From: Echinarachnius parma
Lineage: Eukaryota; Echinodermata; Echinoidea; Clypeasteroida; Echinarachniidae
Direction of reading: 5' to 3'
NCBI GenBank assembly: GCA_037951105.1
Contig: JBAMJV010010119.1
Location: 53,751 to 117,750 of the forward strand
DNA length: 64,000 nt
Positions 1 through 11,155 of the stretch are shown piece after piece. Position 1 is the first letter of the stretch. Each line of letters starts with the position of its first letter. Below the pieces are notes generated by a model, which saw only the letters and a program-made list of their open reading frames with translations, did no database searches and was not told the origin of the DNA. The position numbers were made by a program, and so were the translations under genes.

Positions 1-1105
1 ATTCACGTGCTTTATCACGGCAACGGTTAACAAACTCAGCTATCGTTTCCTCGTGCCGTTGCTTGTAGCGCATCAGCTCCAACCTATGTTTACGGAAATT
101 TACGTGCACCTTTAACTGTGCTTCTATCGTGGCCCAAATCATTTCCGGCTTTGCGAGGTCAGATTCACTAAGGCCGGACGAATTAAGTCGTTTAACCCTA
201 ATAGGGCCTGGGGGGGGGGGGGGGGGGCCATAATAGCCCCCCTCCCTCTCCGCGATTTTTGTTATTGCTCCAAAACGCTGTAAGATGACGCGCCGCTGCT
301 CCGTGACATTTTTCTTTCGGGTCATGCGCACATTTTAAAACAAAAATTTCGAAAATCAGACATACCGTTACAAAGTCACGTGACGTTTTGTCTATGCATG
401 TCAGCCCGAAAATCGCTCAATTTCGTGATTTGTGTACAAAACATGGAAATATCAATTTTCGTAAAATGAGGTTTATCATTGGTAATTAAGTGTTGTTTAC
501 ATTTATATGTTGTTTTGGGGGTTCAAATTATACTTAGAAAAAAAACAAAAAAACAATAAAATACATAAGTTTAAAAAAACAAAGAAATACATAAGAAATT
601 ATCAAAACAATAGAAAACATAAGGAAGAACCTGGCTCTTCCTAATATTTTTGTCGTATTATTATTCCAAATGCTCTAAAGAATATATGTAGTGAAAACCA
701 GAGTTTAATTATGAAGATTATATGATTTATGGGTAAAAATATGAATTTCCTAACTTTTTTGCATAAATTACCATAAATATGCAAATTAATGAATTTTTCA
801 ATTTGTTTTTAAATTACCTTTGTATTCTATACACTTCACTTATCATGCGTGCAAATTTTCACGGCGATCGGCCGCTTCGCGGCCGAGATCTTAGGGGGGA
901 GGGGGGGGGGGCTGAAGACCTCAAATAGCCCGGCCTTTTTAGGGTTAAGGCCTTCAACCCAAAGGGCGATTTTGACTTTAATCGCTTGCTTAGTAGGGTC
1001 TTGGACCTCCTGGTCCTAGAGCACAAGCTCCATGCACTGCCTAAATAGCCTAAATTCACTTGGAAGGTCGATTGCCTTCCAGTTCATCTCCGAGTATTTT
1101 GCCAT
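1..1105 (-). pseudogene. Ty3/gypsy-type retrotransposon gag fragment, interrupted
   Basis: Minus-strand reading from an ATG at 1105 down to 949, then from 191 to the window edge, gives a gag-like product. The second part carries the matrix/capsid-like stretch ending in ETIAEFVNRCRDKARE, typical of LTR-retrotransposon gag. A TTAA-flanked element (196-944) splits it, and setting that element and one TTAA aside leaves the frame continuous. One in-frame TAG at 1016-1018 follows the residues MELVL, so the copy is dead even without the insertion. Protease, reverse transcriptase and LTRs are not seen; the body would lie left of the window. Superfamily assignment is by motif recognition only. Confidence 0.6.
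196..944. mobile_element. TTAA-target (piggyBac-like) non-autonomous element
   Basis: The left end starts CCCTAATAGGGCCTGG and the right end is its near inverted complement (CCCTAAAAAGGCCGGG read from the right). TTAA stands on both sides, at 192-195 and 945-948. CCC-starting ends with a TTAA duplication are the hallmark of piggyBac-type transposition. It has no transposase reading frame. The interior is AT-rich, with a poly-G run at about 210-227 and another near 899-911. It sits inside the gag frame, so it inserted after that retrotransposon. Confidence 0.7.
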
Positions 1106-2137
1106 TGTACGTGGTACACTTAACTGGCGATATAAAGAATGATGTGAGTGTGCTTACTGTATAGTACACTAACTGTACGTAATTCAAAATTGTTCCAAAA
1201 TATAATGTATGTTTTAGTGTATTATATAATAAAAACAATTAATTTCAAGTACCACACAACCAGGTTTAGGCTAGCTTATTTCAGTATGTGCTTAGCAGCT
1301 ACTAAATACTACGTCTATGGGCAGACAACTACACACTGTGACTGTTCATAGCGAAAACAAAATAAGCCTATGCTAGTAATAATAGTATACAAGTGAAATT
1401 CCGAGCATCTAAATCAAGCAAATTCTGTAATTCAGTATTATCAGTGACGATTAATACGTTCTTACGGAGATCTCTTGTTATGGAGATAATTACGCCGTGC
1501 GAGTGGGATACAATAGCGCAGATTAGCGATGCTGTCCGTGTTTTCGTTGGTCTAATTCGGCCGTCAGATGGTAAAACGGTCTAACTCGAAAATTTGACTT
1601 TTTGAGGTAAATTCACTTTCCGGGTAATGTGAGGGCGCTCTTTCCAATGATGCTATCGAGAAAATCCCATCATGTCTTCTTTTAGAGATAATTTCCGCTA
1701 TCTTGGTACTTTTTTGTATTTTTCCTTCAGATTTGATGGTAAAACGGTCTATCTTTGAGTTAGCCCATTGTCGGTAATATCGTTTGGAGGTAAAACGAGC
1801 TATCTTTTATATAAACCTTTTAACCTTCTTAACTGAGATTTTTTAATCATCGCTGTCAGATGGTAAAATGGTCTATCTTCAAGTTAGACCAGTTTACTGT
1901 CCACTGCACGGTCGATCGAAATTCTCTCCGACACGCGGACGACTGCACTTACATCCAATTATATTCATGAAGAGAAATGGACGCGCGCACTAAATTGTAT
2001 GTGTGGCGCTAGTTTGGCGGCAAAATTTTTCTTGCCTGAATTTCAAAAACATTTGAACACTTGCAACAAAAATACATTCACTTGTCTCTTGTATGATTAT
2101 GATTGTCAGAGTTAAGGATGATTATAAAAAATTACCT

Positions 2138-2343
2138 TCATGATGATGCTGATGATGACCATTATTGTGATTATGATGATGATGATGATGATGATGATGA
2201 TTATGATGATGATCATGATCATGATGACAATGATTACGATTATGATGGTATGATTACGATGATTATGATGATGATGATTATGAATATGATGATGTTGATG
2301 ACGATGATGCTTATGATAGTAGTGAAGAATGATAGTAATGAAT
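2138..2343. repeat. (GAT)n microsatellite, degenerate
   Basis: About 200 bp of GAT/GATGAT with scattered GAC, TAT and AAT variants. The Asp-rich and Ile/His-rich reading frames across it are artefacts of the repeat. Confidence 0.9.
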
Positions 2344-3104
2344 AACAAAAGAAGGGGGATGTCAAAGGTCATTAAAATCAGGTACGGTGGATTTAGGTCG
2401 TTTTGCATGCTAACACTTTATATACAATTTCATTATCAAATGGACAGAACAGTAAAATGGTCTATCTAGAAGATGGACCACTTTAAGGGTTGTTTTACAA
2501 TCAGGGTACACACTTTGTCTCACTTGGGGTGAAAAAAAAAAGTTCCTTTGATTCTTCTGAATTTTTGTTTGTGTGTTGTATGCAAGTTACTGGTAAAGTC
2601 TGTAAAATTTCAGGGCTACAAGTGTCAAACTTTTTTTTTTCAAGCATGAAACATGTCCTTTATGAACAAAATAGGGTGAAGTGTCACCTGATGACATTAT
2701 GCAGAAAGAAAATATTCATTGTTTCTTTGGGTGAATGTGAATGACATAGTTTGGTAACTTGATGATATGAAATCAGAATACAACTCAATTTTTCAAGTGC
2801 AAAATGATTTTATTCATGTAAAATTCAGTTTTGCATCTGTTCATACCACAAAATGATGGACTGACAGCATGAAGTTACTGATAACAAAAAACACAGATCA
2901 GTTTGACCCTATATTCTGTACTGCACAGCTACACATGGTAAGGGTGCTTTTGCATACCAACTTCCAGAATAAAAGGATAAATGGTTCTTGAGATATATTA
3001 GTGTCAACAAATTGTTCGGAGAGGACATTATTTTTGACATGCAATTGTAACTGCCTGAAAAAAATATTATGATTTATCATTTCATGGGATAAATGAAACT
3101 GGAT

Positions 3105-3700
3105 ATATGTCAGGTTTATTAGAACATATTTTATCTCTGTTGGCACCCATTTATGATCTGCATATAGTGCATAATAGATCTTCAATCCCACATCATAGAG
3201 AAATTATCTTCTCCCTCGCTTTAAGACTTAGTAAAAACTGGATTCACATTGAACTAATTATTGTCAGAAGGTACCTGGACAATACTGTGATTATATAGTT
3301 ACAATTTTGTAGGAATAGATCAGTGTTTTGGAGATTTTACATGCTTTATACTGAAATTCGGAGAGGACATTATTTTTTGACAAATGATTGGTTTAATGCT
3401 AGTAATCCATCTTTCCTTATAAATGTGTGCAACTTATGTAGAATCTTATTATTTCATTGCATAAATGAAACTGTATAATATGTAAAGTTTATTAGAACAT
3501 ATCTTATCCCTGTTAGAACCCATGTATGATCTGTATATAGATCTTCAATCACCCATCATAGAGAAATTATCTTCTCCCTCACTGTACGACTTACTGAAAC
3601 TCGAATTCAACATTGAACTAACTATTGTAAGAAGGTACCTGGAAAATACTGTGATTCTTTAGTTATATATCAGTGTTTTGGAGATTTTACATGCTTTATA
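3105..3700. repeat. Diverged direct duplication, spacing about 370 bp
   Basis: The block starting with TTTATTAGAACATAT near 3115 is repeated from about 3488. Both blocks contain CATAGAGAAATTATCTTCTC and AGAAGGTACCTGG in the same order, and both run into a CGGAGAGGACATT-type motif. Confidence 0.65.
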
Positions 3701-3720
3701 CTCAATTTGGAGAGGACATT

Positions 3721-4310
3721 AAAATGAAGCTATATCGTTAGGAATAATAGACAATAAAATAATCAATATATTTGCGATAGTTTGAAAACTTTGTCGGACG
3801 ACAAACTAGTCGAAATTAGTTCCGTAATTTCACCATAAGGATGCGTAAAATGAAGCTAAATCGTAAAGGAATATTATTAGGTCAATAAAATAATCAATGT
3901 ATTTGCGCTAGTTTTGCCGGATGACAAACTTTGCCGGATGACAAACAAGTCAAAATTACTTCCGTAATTTCACCAAAAAGGTGCGTAAAATGAAGCTTAA
4001 TTGTTCTATTAGACAATAAAATAATCAATGTATTTGCGCTAGTTTGATAACTTTGTCGGATGACAAACGAGTCAAAATTAGTTCTGTAATTTCACCAAAA
4101 GAATTAGTAACATTAAGCTAAATCGTTAGAAATATCAGTCAATAAAAAAATCAATGTATTTGCGCCAGTTTAATAGCTTTGTCGGACAACAAACGAGTCA
4201 AAATTAGTTCCGTAATTTAACTGAAAGGGTGCGTAAAATGAAGCAAGAATCAATGATTTTGCGCTATTTTAATAGCTCTGACGGACGATTAATGAGTCAA
4301 AATAAGTTCC
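3721..4310. repeat. Minisatellite, about 125-bp unit, 4-5 diverged copies
   Basis: Units begin near 3722, 3847, 3986, 4109 and 4236. Each contains GTAAAATGAAGC, then TCAATGTATTTGCGCTAG, then TTTGTCGGATGACAAAC and TTCCGTAATTTCACC. The copies differ by small indels, so the array is old. Confidence 0.7.
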
Positions 4311-6415
4311 GTAATTTATCGTATTTGTAAACAAATGTTAGTTGCCCGATTGGGCAACTAACATAGACCATTTGCTAGAGCTTACTTGCCCGATATCAAT
4401 TTTTACTTGACCTGGGCAATCGGTCAAGCGTTAATTTCGAGCCTTGCATTATGCTACACACTGTATACAATTTCATTGCAGAAATGTGTATGAGGACTAG
4501 GATAAAGCATCCCCACACCCAATAGTATAACAGCACCAAATTACCCACTTGTTCTATGTGATTAACCTGAATAATGAAGACTTTTGATGGAAGTATGTAA
4601 ATATGTCAAAAAATACTGTCCTCTCCGAAACCAAATAGACTATGTAATATAGATGGCAATCATAGTATCATTTCATCATTGTATAGTTGATTAACAGTAT
4701 TGATAATGTGGAAAGGTATAAACACACACAATCAAAGCAATTAAATGGATGGAAAGTCTCAATTCTTCCAAATATACATTACATCATGGAATTATAGGGG
4801 GTGAAAGAAGATTGTGAATGGATAAAATTAAAAAGCCTCCCATTAAATGATTGGAAGATGTTAGACTGTAATACCCACCTCATGATGAATTAAAATCAGG
4901 CTAGTTTTTGTAAATCCATGCACTTGTAGACTGTTATTACAGTCATTTATCCATCTACTGATTATGGGTCGGAGAGGACATTTTGTTTGACACCTACAAA
5001 ATTAGTGTGAATAGTAAGCAAAAGAAACATTATCTATTGCACATGATAAAACAATGTTTGGTTTACTAATATCATAAGTTGGTTTCAAAATGTGGCTCTT
5101 CTTGAAGGAGTGCTGATAAAAAATGTCACTCTTTCGGAGAGGACTAATTTGAAACACGAATTTACCAGAAACTGAGTAAGTGGGGGAAAAGTTAATATCA
5201 TAATTTGGTAGGATATTAGTGACTCTTTTCAAGGAGGAAAATATAATTCATTGAGTGCAATCGTAATTAAAATTATTACACTGGTTTCGGAGAGGACATT
5301 TTTTGACCCCTTTTGCACCTCATTTTTGGTGCAAAGTCAAATTTGCCAAAATCTTACACCCAATTCAGATCTTACATAGACCCGTTGGAAGAGTTGATTC
5401 TGATAGTTGATAATGTTTATTGGGTATGTATGTCAGATATGCAAGTGTTCAAACTTTGCAAAAAATGAAATGAGACAGCCAAAATGTGAACAAATGGCAT
5501 ATAATTACATATTTTGAAAAGTAGTTGCTTGTTTCAAACAATTTCTTCGCTGTTGTAGGTTGATCTAACTGTGCCAAATAGTTGACCAAGGAAGATTTTC
5601 CTTGGCTGTTCATTGTTTTTTTTTAAATGGCCATCAAAGTGAGTTTTTCTATTGTCTACCCTGATTGTAAAACAACCCTTAAAACCATGAGATAAAACGG
5701 TAAAATGGTCTAACTAGAAGATAGACCATTTTACCATAGTATGGCAATAGTGTTTATGGTCTATCTAGAAGATAGACCATTTTACCATTTTATGATGTGT
5801 AGTGGGAGTGTATTCATGTGCTGTGGTTAAACAGTCTATCTGCACACAAATCTCATTTATTTTATAATTAAAACCCCAAATAAGCACAAAATTCTTCATT
5901 TATCAGTGTTTAATATGCTTCTTCTTGTCCCATTGCTAAAAATGGATTATACCCATCTCCTAAAAAAGCTCAAACCTCTAAACTTCAAAGTCATTTTTCT
6001 CAGAACAGCGATTTTCGAGATAGACCGTTTTACCATCTGACGGCCGAATTGCGCTCTAGCGAACATGAAAAGAGCCGAGGCGGTCAGAGTAGACATTTGG
6101 CAGGTCTAAAACCTTGTTTATATTAAACTAGGGTCTGATTTGAAAATACTGACCGCGCTAAATTAGAATTAGAATTTTTCTAGTCTCTACACAAAAGTCT
6201 CGTTTTGTGCATCAACGTGTACGCTATGCAATGCACGTCAAGCGCAGCATCCTACATACAACGTACAGCCCGTGTACGTTTGATACACGTTAAAACTGTA
6301 CTGATTTGAGCGAACCGTTGTCAACGACACGAGTGATCAAAGCGGAAATATTGTTAATTTGTTATTATTTGTGACGGATTGATCGTTTATGAATATATCT
6401 AGGAGCTTGTTCAAG

Positions 6416-6460
6416 ATGGTCACTAGTGTACTTGTTAAGAAGATTTTGGCGGATCACGTT
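6416..6460 (+). CDS. Possible first coding exon, unrecognised
   Basis: An ATG in good context (CAAGATGG) opens 15 codons (MVTSVLVKKILADHV) ending exactly at a strong donor, GTAAGTAAAG. The preceding 200 bp are CpG-richer than their surroundings. It does not join in frame to the exon at 7439, which would meet a stop at once. It therefore belongs to another transcript or is a chance signal. Confidence 0.22.
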
Positions 6461-7440
6461 GTAAGTAAAGAATCTCAAAGACTCAAAGCTCGCGTTGTGT
6501 TGTGAAACATTGCATGCACTGTGTATTGTGCATTGCATGCATGACGGTGTCATATCAAAGACAATGCAATGTGACCCACACACATTGTTGACAGTGTAGT
6601 GCAGTGGTGGCCGTATGATTTCAACAGCAGGTTTTGATGTCTTACCTCATCAATGATCTCAGAGTTTCAGACTCAATGACTATGATCATTTAGAGTGCAG
6701 AATAATTTTGTTTGGGAAGTCAACGTAGGCGGTCAGAGTGATTTTGATCTACAACTACAGTACAACAAGTAGTGCGGATGGACGACTGAAAGCGAGATGA
6801 ACTTTGTCTGAAGAGATTCTCTTTGTTCAAGCAGGTCAGTTTTACTTTTAGATCATTATTCCTTCTTTTTTACTGTCCATGTTGGTGAGAATTTATTGAG
6901 ATAAATGTATACATGTACACCTGTATTAACAGTTCTGGTCAACTGACTGTTAATTCACCAAAACTATTCATGTAGGTTATAACAAAACTAATGTACATGT
7001 ATGAAATAAATCCACCATGCCCAAAATATTATTTACAAACTTACAAACATAAACTAAGATTATTATAGTTTTGTCAAGGTCGGGTTAAAAATTTGCTTGC
7101 CTGATCTGGCCACCAAAAAATATGACTTTCATTTGTGCTCGCCCAAAGTAATATTTAACTAGCCCCATGCCAGCGGGCCAGTCCTAGTGTCGAGCCCTGC
7201 CTATAAACAAATGCTTACAAATCAATTGTTTTTATGGAATTACTGTGTGAAGAAGGTTTTGTCAGGAGGTATTGAATGACATAGAACAAATTTAAAGAAA
7301 ATATTCCTGAAGGCATCTTTATGTAGCATCGTCTCGTATTGTACAATACAACATGCGTTCAAATGTAACTTCACTAATTGCCCATGTTACATGATCTGTC
7401 AACTCTCTAAACAGTGTATTCTCTTTTACAATTTTCAGGA

Positions 7441-8662
7441 ATGGTAAAGCATGCTCCAATCTTTCTGACAACATACTTGGCAGCCCCTCCTGAGATCCGT
7501 GAATTCCTATCAACCCACATATATTTTTGGTCTGGAGGTGAAGGTCAAGGAGAAGCTTTGGACTTCAAGCTAGAAAACATCAACAAACGCAGCAAGGCTT
7601 GGGCTCCAAGAGGTCTACCTTCAAACCAGGACTGGTTTTCAGCAATTTGGACTCTGAAGTGAGATGTTTTCTTTCAGATTTCTATGTACATGTATATCCC
7701 CTTCAGAAATCTAAGCATGTCGCATGCTAGTAACTAGTTTGTCGCAAGCTAATGACTAGCTAGCGGCAAGCTTAATTATAAGCGATCACTGCTAAAATGA
7801 AGCTTGCAGACTGTACCCGCATGCTTACCGTGCACTAGTGACAGACTTAACATTTGCTGCATGCTCACGTTGCGAGCTACATGCATGCAAACATAATCTT
7901 CATTGTTTTATTGGTTGAAGATCTTTCCTATTTTAAATATTTCATTTTGCAAGCTAGCCGCTAGCTTGCGTGTAAGCTAGCCGCTAGCTTGCAACGTGCT
8001 TAGCAATTGTTATGTAAGGGATGCCTCTGTTTCAGGCCTGGTAGTCAATAGTCCGTATGTTGATCCCATTTTCATGGAATTCCAATTTTCAAAATCCTGC
8101 TGAAATTTCACCCTTGAAATTTAAAGTGGACCACCATGCAAAGAAAACATGTGCTTGAAAGAGTGCATGTATTACACTGTACCTGTACATTCAGTCATTT
8201 GTCATTACATAATAAGCATTTCCACCCTAGGTATCCACTGCTATTGCTCTTGAACTTCCTCATGTAGAAATGTAGGGGTATGCTCAGCCGATCATGTATA
8301 ATACTGGTCATCTCTTTTTACCTGCCCATACTCACATTATTTACAAAAAACAAACATGTACATTGATACATGTAATATTGTATGGGAGTGAATGAATTGA
8401 CCAGTATATTTAAGTGTTTCTGAACTGTATGCATGATTTTTATTTTAGAGTGTAAGTGTGCGTGATCTTAAACAAACCCCAGATATAGTGGCTGTATTCT
8501 AATCCCCACCTCTTCTTTTTCTTTCTCTATATCTCCCACTTTTTTCCTTTTAGGTCCGCAGCAGAACCCTCCAGAACATGGGCAAGTCTGAAGATGCCAA
8601 CCAAGGCCAGGAGTCATCACATCGTGCTCGGGACGATGTTGGTGCGTGGAGGACCCATCTGA
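7441..8662 (+). CDS. Unrecognised two-exon coding fragment, probably truncated
   Basis: The first exon starts after a clear acceptor (TTTTCAG, exon from 7439) with an ATG two bases in, and runs to 7658 before the donor GTGAGA. The second starts at 8554 after a polypyrimidine tract and CCTTTTAG. Joined in phase they give about 108 residues. The first half reads HAPIFLTTYLAAPPEIREFL, then a GGEGQGEALDFKLE stretch; the second ends HHIVLGTMLVRGGPI and stops. No catalytic motif was recognised. Just past the junction with 8641 a different frame (VEDPSEGAKVSVFSTDSKLP) looks protein-like for about 30 residues, so a 4-base shift may have cut the frame. A poly-G repeat follows at 8735. It may be a domesticated or dead transposon protein; function unknown. 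An upstream non-coding exon ending CAG/GTCAGT at 6834 is possible. Confidence 0.4.
7700..8010. repeat. GCTAGC-rich inverted-repeat element
   Basis: CTAAGCATGTCGCATGCTAG at the left and CAACGTGCTTAGCAA at the right form diverged inverted ends. Internally the palindromic AAGCTAGCCGCTAGCTTGC occurs twice in tandem near 7950-8002. It is probably a short foldback MITE in the intron between 7658 and 8554. Confidence 0.45.
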
Positions 8663-8732
8663 GGGAGCGAAAGTATCTGTCTTCTCAACTGACTCCAAAC
8701 TTCCAAAGACATTCATGTCTCTTGATGGCATG

Positions 8733-8906
8733 CAGTGGCATAGCGTGGTCGAACTATTTGGGGGGGGGGGGGGTGGCACACCTTATGTATTTCTTTGTTT
8801 TTTCGAAAAATATCCCCTTATGTTTTCTATTGTTTTTTCCAAATTATTGGGGGAGGGGGGGGGGGGGGGCACGTGCGTGCCCCCCCCCCCCCCCCCCCCC
8901 CCCCCC
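8733..8906. mobile_element. hAT-like fragment with long poly-G/poly-C tracts
   Basis: It opens with CAGTGGCATAGCG, resembling the CAGTGGCGTAGC hAT ends elsewhere in the window, and contains G tracts near 8760 and 8845 and a 27-base C tract ending at 8906. No right end or target duplication was found. The Gly- and Pro-rich frames here are homopolymer artefacts. Confidence 0.4.
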
Positions 8907-9357
8907 AACAAAAAAGAAATATTCAAAAGCAAATATTGAAGTCATTTGATTTCAAAAGTTGCCCATGTACACTTGTTTGTTCTTTGTTCAATGACACAAA
9001 CAAGTTAATTCAATTTGTTTTGTTATTTTGCAGAGTTTTTAAAAGTTATATTATATTTATATGTTATGATACTTGTATTTACATGTGCTATTGTGTATGA
9101 CGACTGTGATGCTTGGGAAGTCTTCTGAAATGTCATCTCTGGCCGATACACATGTTCAGTTGTTTCATTTTCTGACTTCAGAACAAAAATACAATAGTGA
9201 AAGCTTGTTATAACAAGTATGTTTGGTCCAATGCATTTACCTCGTATATCGGGGCTTAAAAACAACAAAATACCTTGTTATGACAGAGTTCATTTTAAAA
9301 AGGCTCCACTGTATTGCAATGTGCTCAAAGAAAGATTGTTTCTAGAAAAGGTTTTAA

Positions 9358-9926
9358 AGGGACATTCCCTCTTTTGCAAGCCAAATTTCAAAAGTTGCAA
9401 GGGTATTGTCTTAAATGTTCATATTATTATTATTATTATTATTATTATATGAAAGAAAATGTCATTTAATAGCATGCCTGAAATTAGGGCTTGACATCCT
9501 TTTCGTTCGTATACGAATTCAACGGAGTACCGGAACGCTATGCGTGACCCCTACCTGACCCGCGCACAATAACAATGTCATGAACGGATGCTAACCAAAA
9601 TAACCAAACCTCACTTAAACTGACTAAGTACATTTAATCATATATTCTTAATGTTTTAGATTTTTTTCCGTGACATATACCTTTACAAATGTCGGCTTCA
9701 CAATACCTTTACAATAATAAGTATGTATTGTTGTAATATTTTGCTAAATCAGTTAAACTCTTTTATTGACCGATATACAGTTTGATGGAGGGACGCATTC
9801 GTTTTTTAATTCGTAGAATCCAAATTACAGGGCTGTTCGATCTGACTTTATCTTGTGTGTGTTACATTCATCCCCATCCGTCAACTGGAAACTGATCAGA
9901 CGTTTTGTAAAAGAGGACCTGTCCCT
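9358..9926 (+). mobile_element. TTAA MITE, AGGGACA family, copy 1
   Basis: The ends AGGGACATTCCCTCTTTT and (inverted) AGGGACAGGTCCTCTTTT are flanked by TTAA at 9354-9357 and 9927-9930. An inverted relative lies at 61313-61909, sharing GGACGCATTCGTTTTTTAAT-type, AATCCAAATTACAGGGCTGT-type and CGGCTTCACAATACCTTTAC-type segments. An ATT microsatellite lies at 9421-9449. Non-coding. Confidence 0.65.
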
Positions 9927-10739
9927 TTAAGTACATGTACATGTATTCCATACATGTAACTTGACCTTTTGTTTTGGAGGTGTATGGAGCTTGTTATATT
10001 TATTGCACATTGTTTGTATCTACTACAGTACATGTAACAAGTAGTTTAAGATTTGATGTTTACATTTGCATTTCATATGTCATGTATGTGTGTGAAGGTA
10101 TAGAAATTAACATTGCATAAATAATGTACATGTAGTAAGTGTTGATAATGATATGGGACAAACAAATGGAAAGTTTTGTTGGCATTTTCTTGTTCTTGAA
10201 TGTGTTTGTTGCACGAGTATTGAAGTCATCCATTTACTTTAAATACAATTCAGCCAAAATCACTTGAACTTCTACATTTTGCTTGAATTGTGTTGTTATG
10301 GTAACAGAAGAATGAAAATGGATTTTACTGTTCAAATGTCTCCCAGATTTTGATATTTCATTTGAATGATCTAGGTAAATATTATTTTTCTATAACAAAT
10401 TTACATATTCTCGCATGTCTAAATATACATGTAGCAATTAATATAAATTTTCCCCCCAAATATAATGCTAATGGATCACTTTAAACCTTTAAGTGAAGTA
10501 AACACGTATTGAATCAGGGCTTCACTAACACTTGCCCGCTTGCCAAGTTCAAACCAGAATTTGATATCGGGCAAGTAAAATTGTATATATGGTATATTTC
10601 TGCAACTAATAGAGTAGAATGTTATTCAGTACATCGCATCTATAAGTAAGTTGGCATGTGATTTTTCTCTGTGGGCAAGTAGAACTTAAACATTTTACCT
10701 GCCTGAATCAGCCAGTAAAGAAAGAAAGTTATTGTGGAC

Positions 10740-10996
10740 GCCTGAATAAATGCATGTAAAGTTTCAAGAAATTATTAAAAACCCATCTATTTAAGAATTA
10801 TATTTGTATTGATTTTCCCCTTAGATAGGGATAATCATTCAATTCCAAAATGTGTATAATTATGTGTATTTAAAATCTGGTATATATGTTTATAATACTG
10901 TTGTTATTGTAATTTTATGTAATGTAAAGCGCAAAGAGATGTTAATTCGTATAATGCGCTATGTAAATGTGAATTATTATTATTATTATTATTATA
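10740..10996 (+). repeat. Retroelement 3' tail ending in (ATT)n
   Basis: The segment with AAAGCGCAAAGAGATG, then ATGCGCTATGTAAATG and a closing ATT run, matches the usual 3' tail of invertebrate LINE and LINE-derived SINE copies (GCGCTATATAAATG followed by ATT repeats). No coding part remains. Confidence 0.5.
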
Positions 10997-11155
10997 TGCC
11001 TTTTACAACCATTTGATTTGTGCTAAAGGTATCTACATTGTCCAAATCCACAAACAATCATAATTCTTTGTGGTTCTCTTTATTAAAAATAAATTTTGAT
11101 TGAAGTGTTCAGATTAAATGTTGCTTGTAAGTATCGGTTTCCATGGTGGTGTATA

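Larger units (their letters stand above)
2487..5678. mobile_element. Nested 3.2-kb TTAA-flanked element with CGGAGAGGACATT motif
   Basis: The left end GGGTTGTTTTACAATCAGGG is matched by its inverted complement ending at 5678, and TTAA flanks both sides (2483-2486, 5679-5682). The motif TTCGGAGAGGACATT recurs near 3015, 3357, 3706, 4969, 5131 and 5286, and inverted near 4617. The interior holds a 0.2-kb direct duplication (about 3105-3355 and 3480-3700) and a roughly 125-bp minisatellite. No transposase frame was seen. The nesting shows it is younger than the host element 1554-6050. Confidence 0.6.
1554..6050. mobile_element. 4.5-kb inverted-repeat element with GGTAAAAYGGTCTATC motif
   Basis: About 40 bp at 1554-1594 (AATTCGGCCGTCAGATGG and following) recur inverted at 6011-6050 with about one mismatch. 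The motif GGTAAAAYGGTCTATC, often completed to a palindrome through TAGAAGATAGACC, occurs near 1570, 1738, 1790, 1860, 2452, 5700, 5757 and 6020, confined to the two end zones. No transposase is visible. A GAT microsatellite and a second TTAA element (2487-5678) lie inside. A target duplication is not obvious, so the superfamily is open. Confidence 0.6.

Noticed and set aside
2103-2408. Asp-rich and Ile/His-rich frames
   Set aside because: Product of the GAT microsatellite; no splice or start context.
8578-9100. Three overlapping Gly/Pro-rich plus-strand frames of 97-123 codons
   Set aside because: They run through G and C homopolymers, which encode poly-Gly or poly-Pro in every frame.
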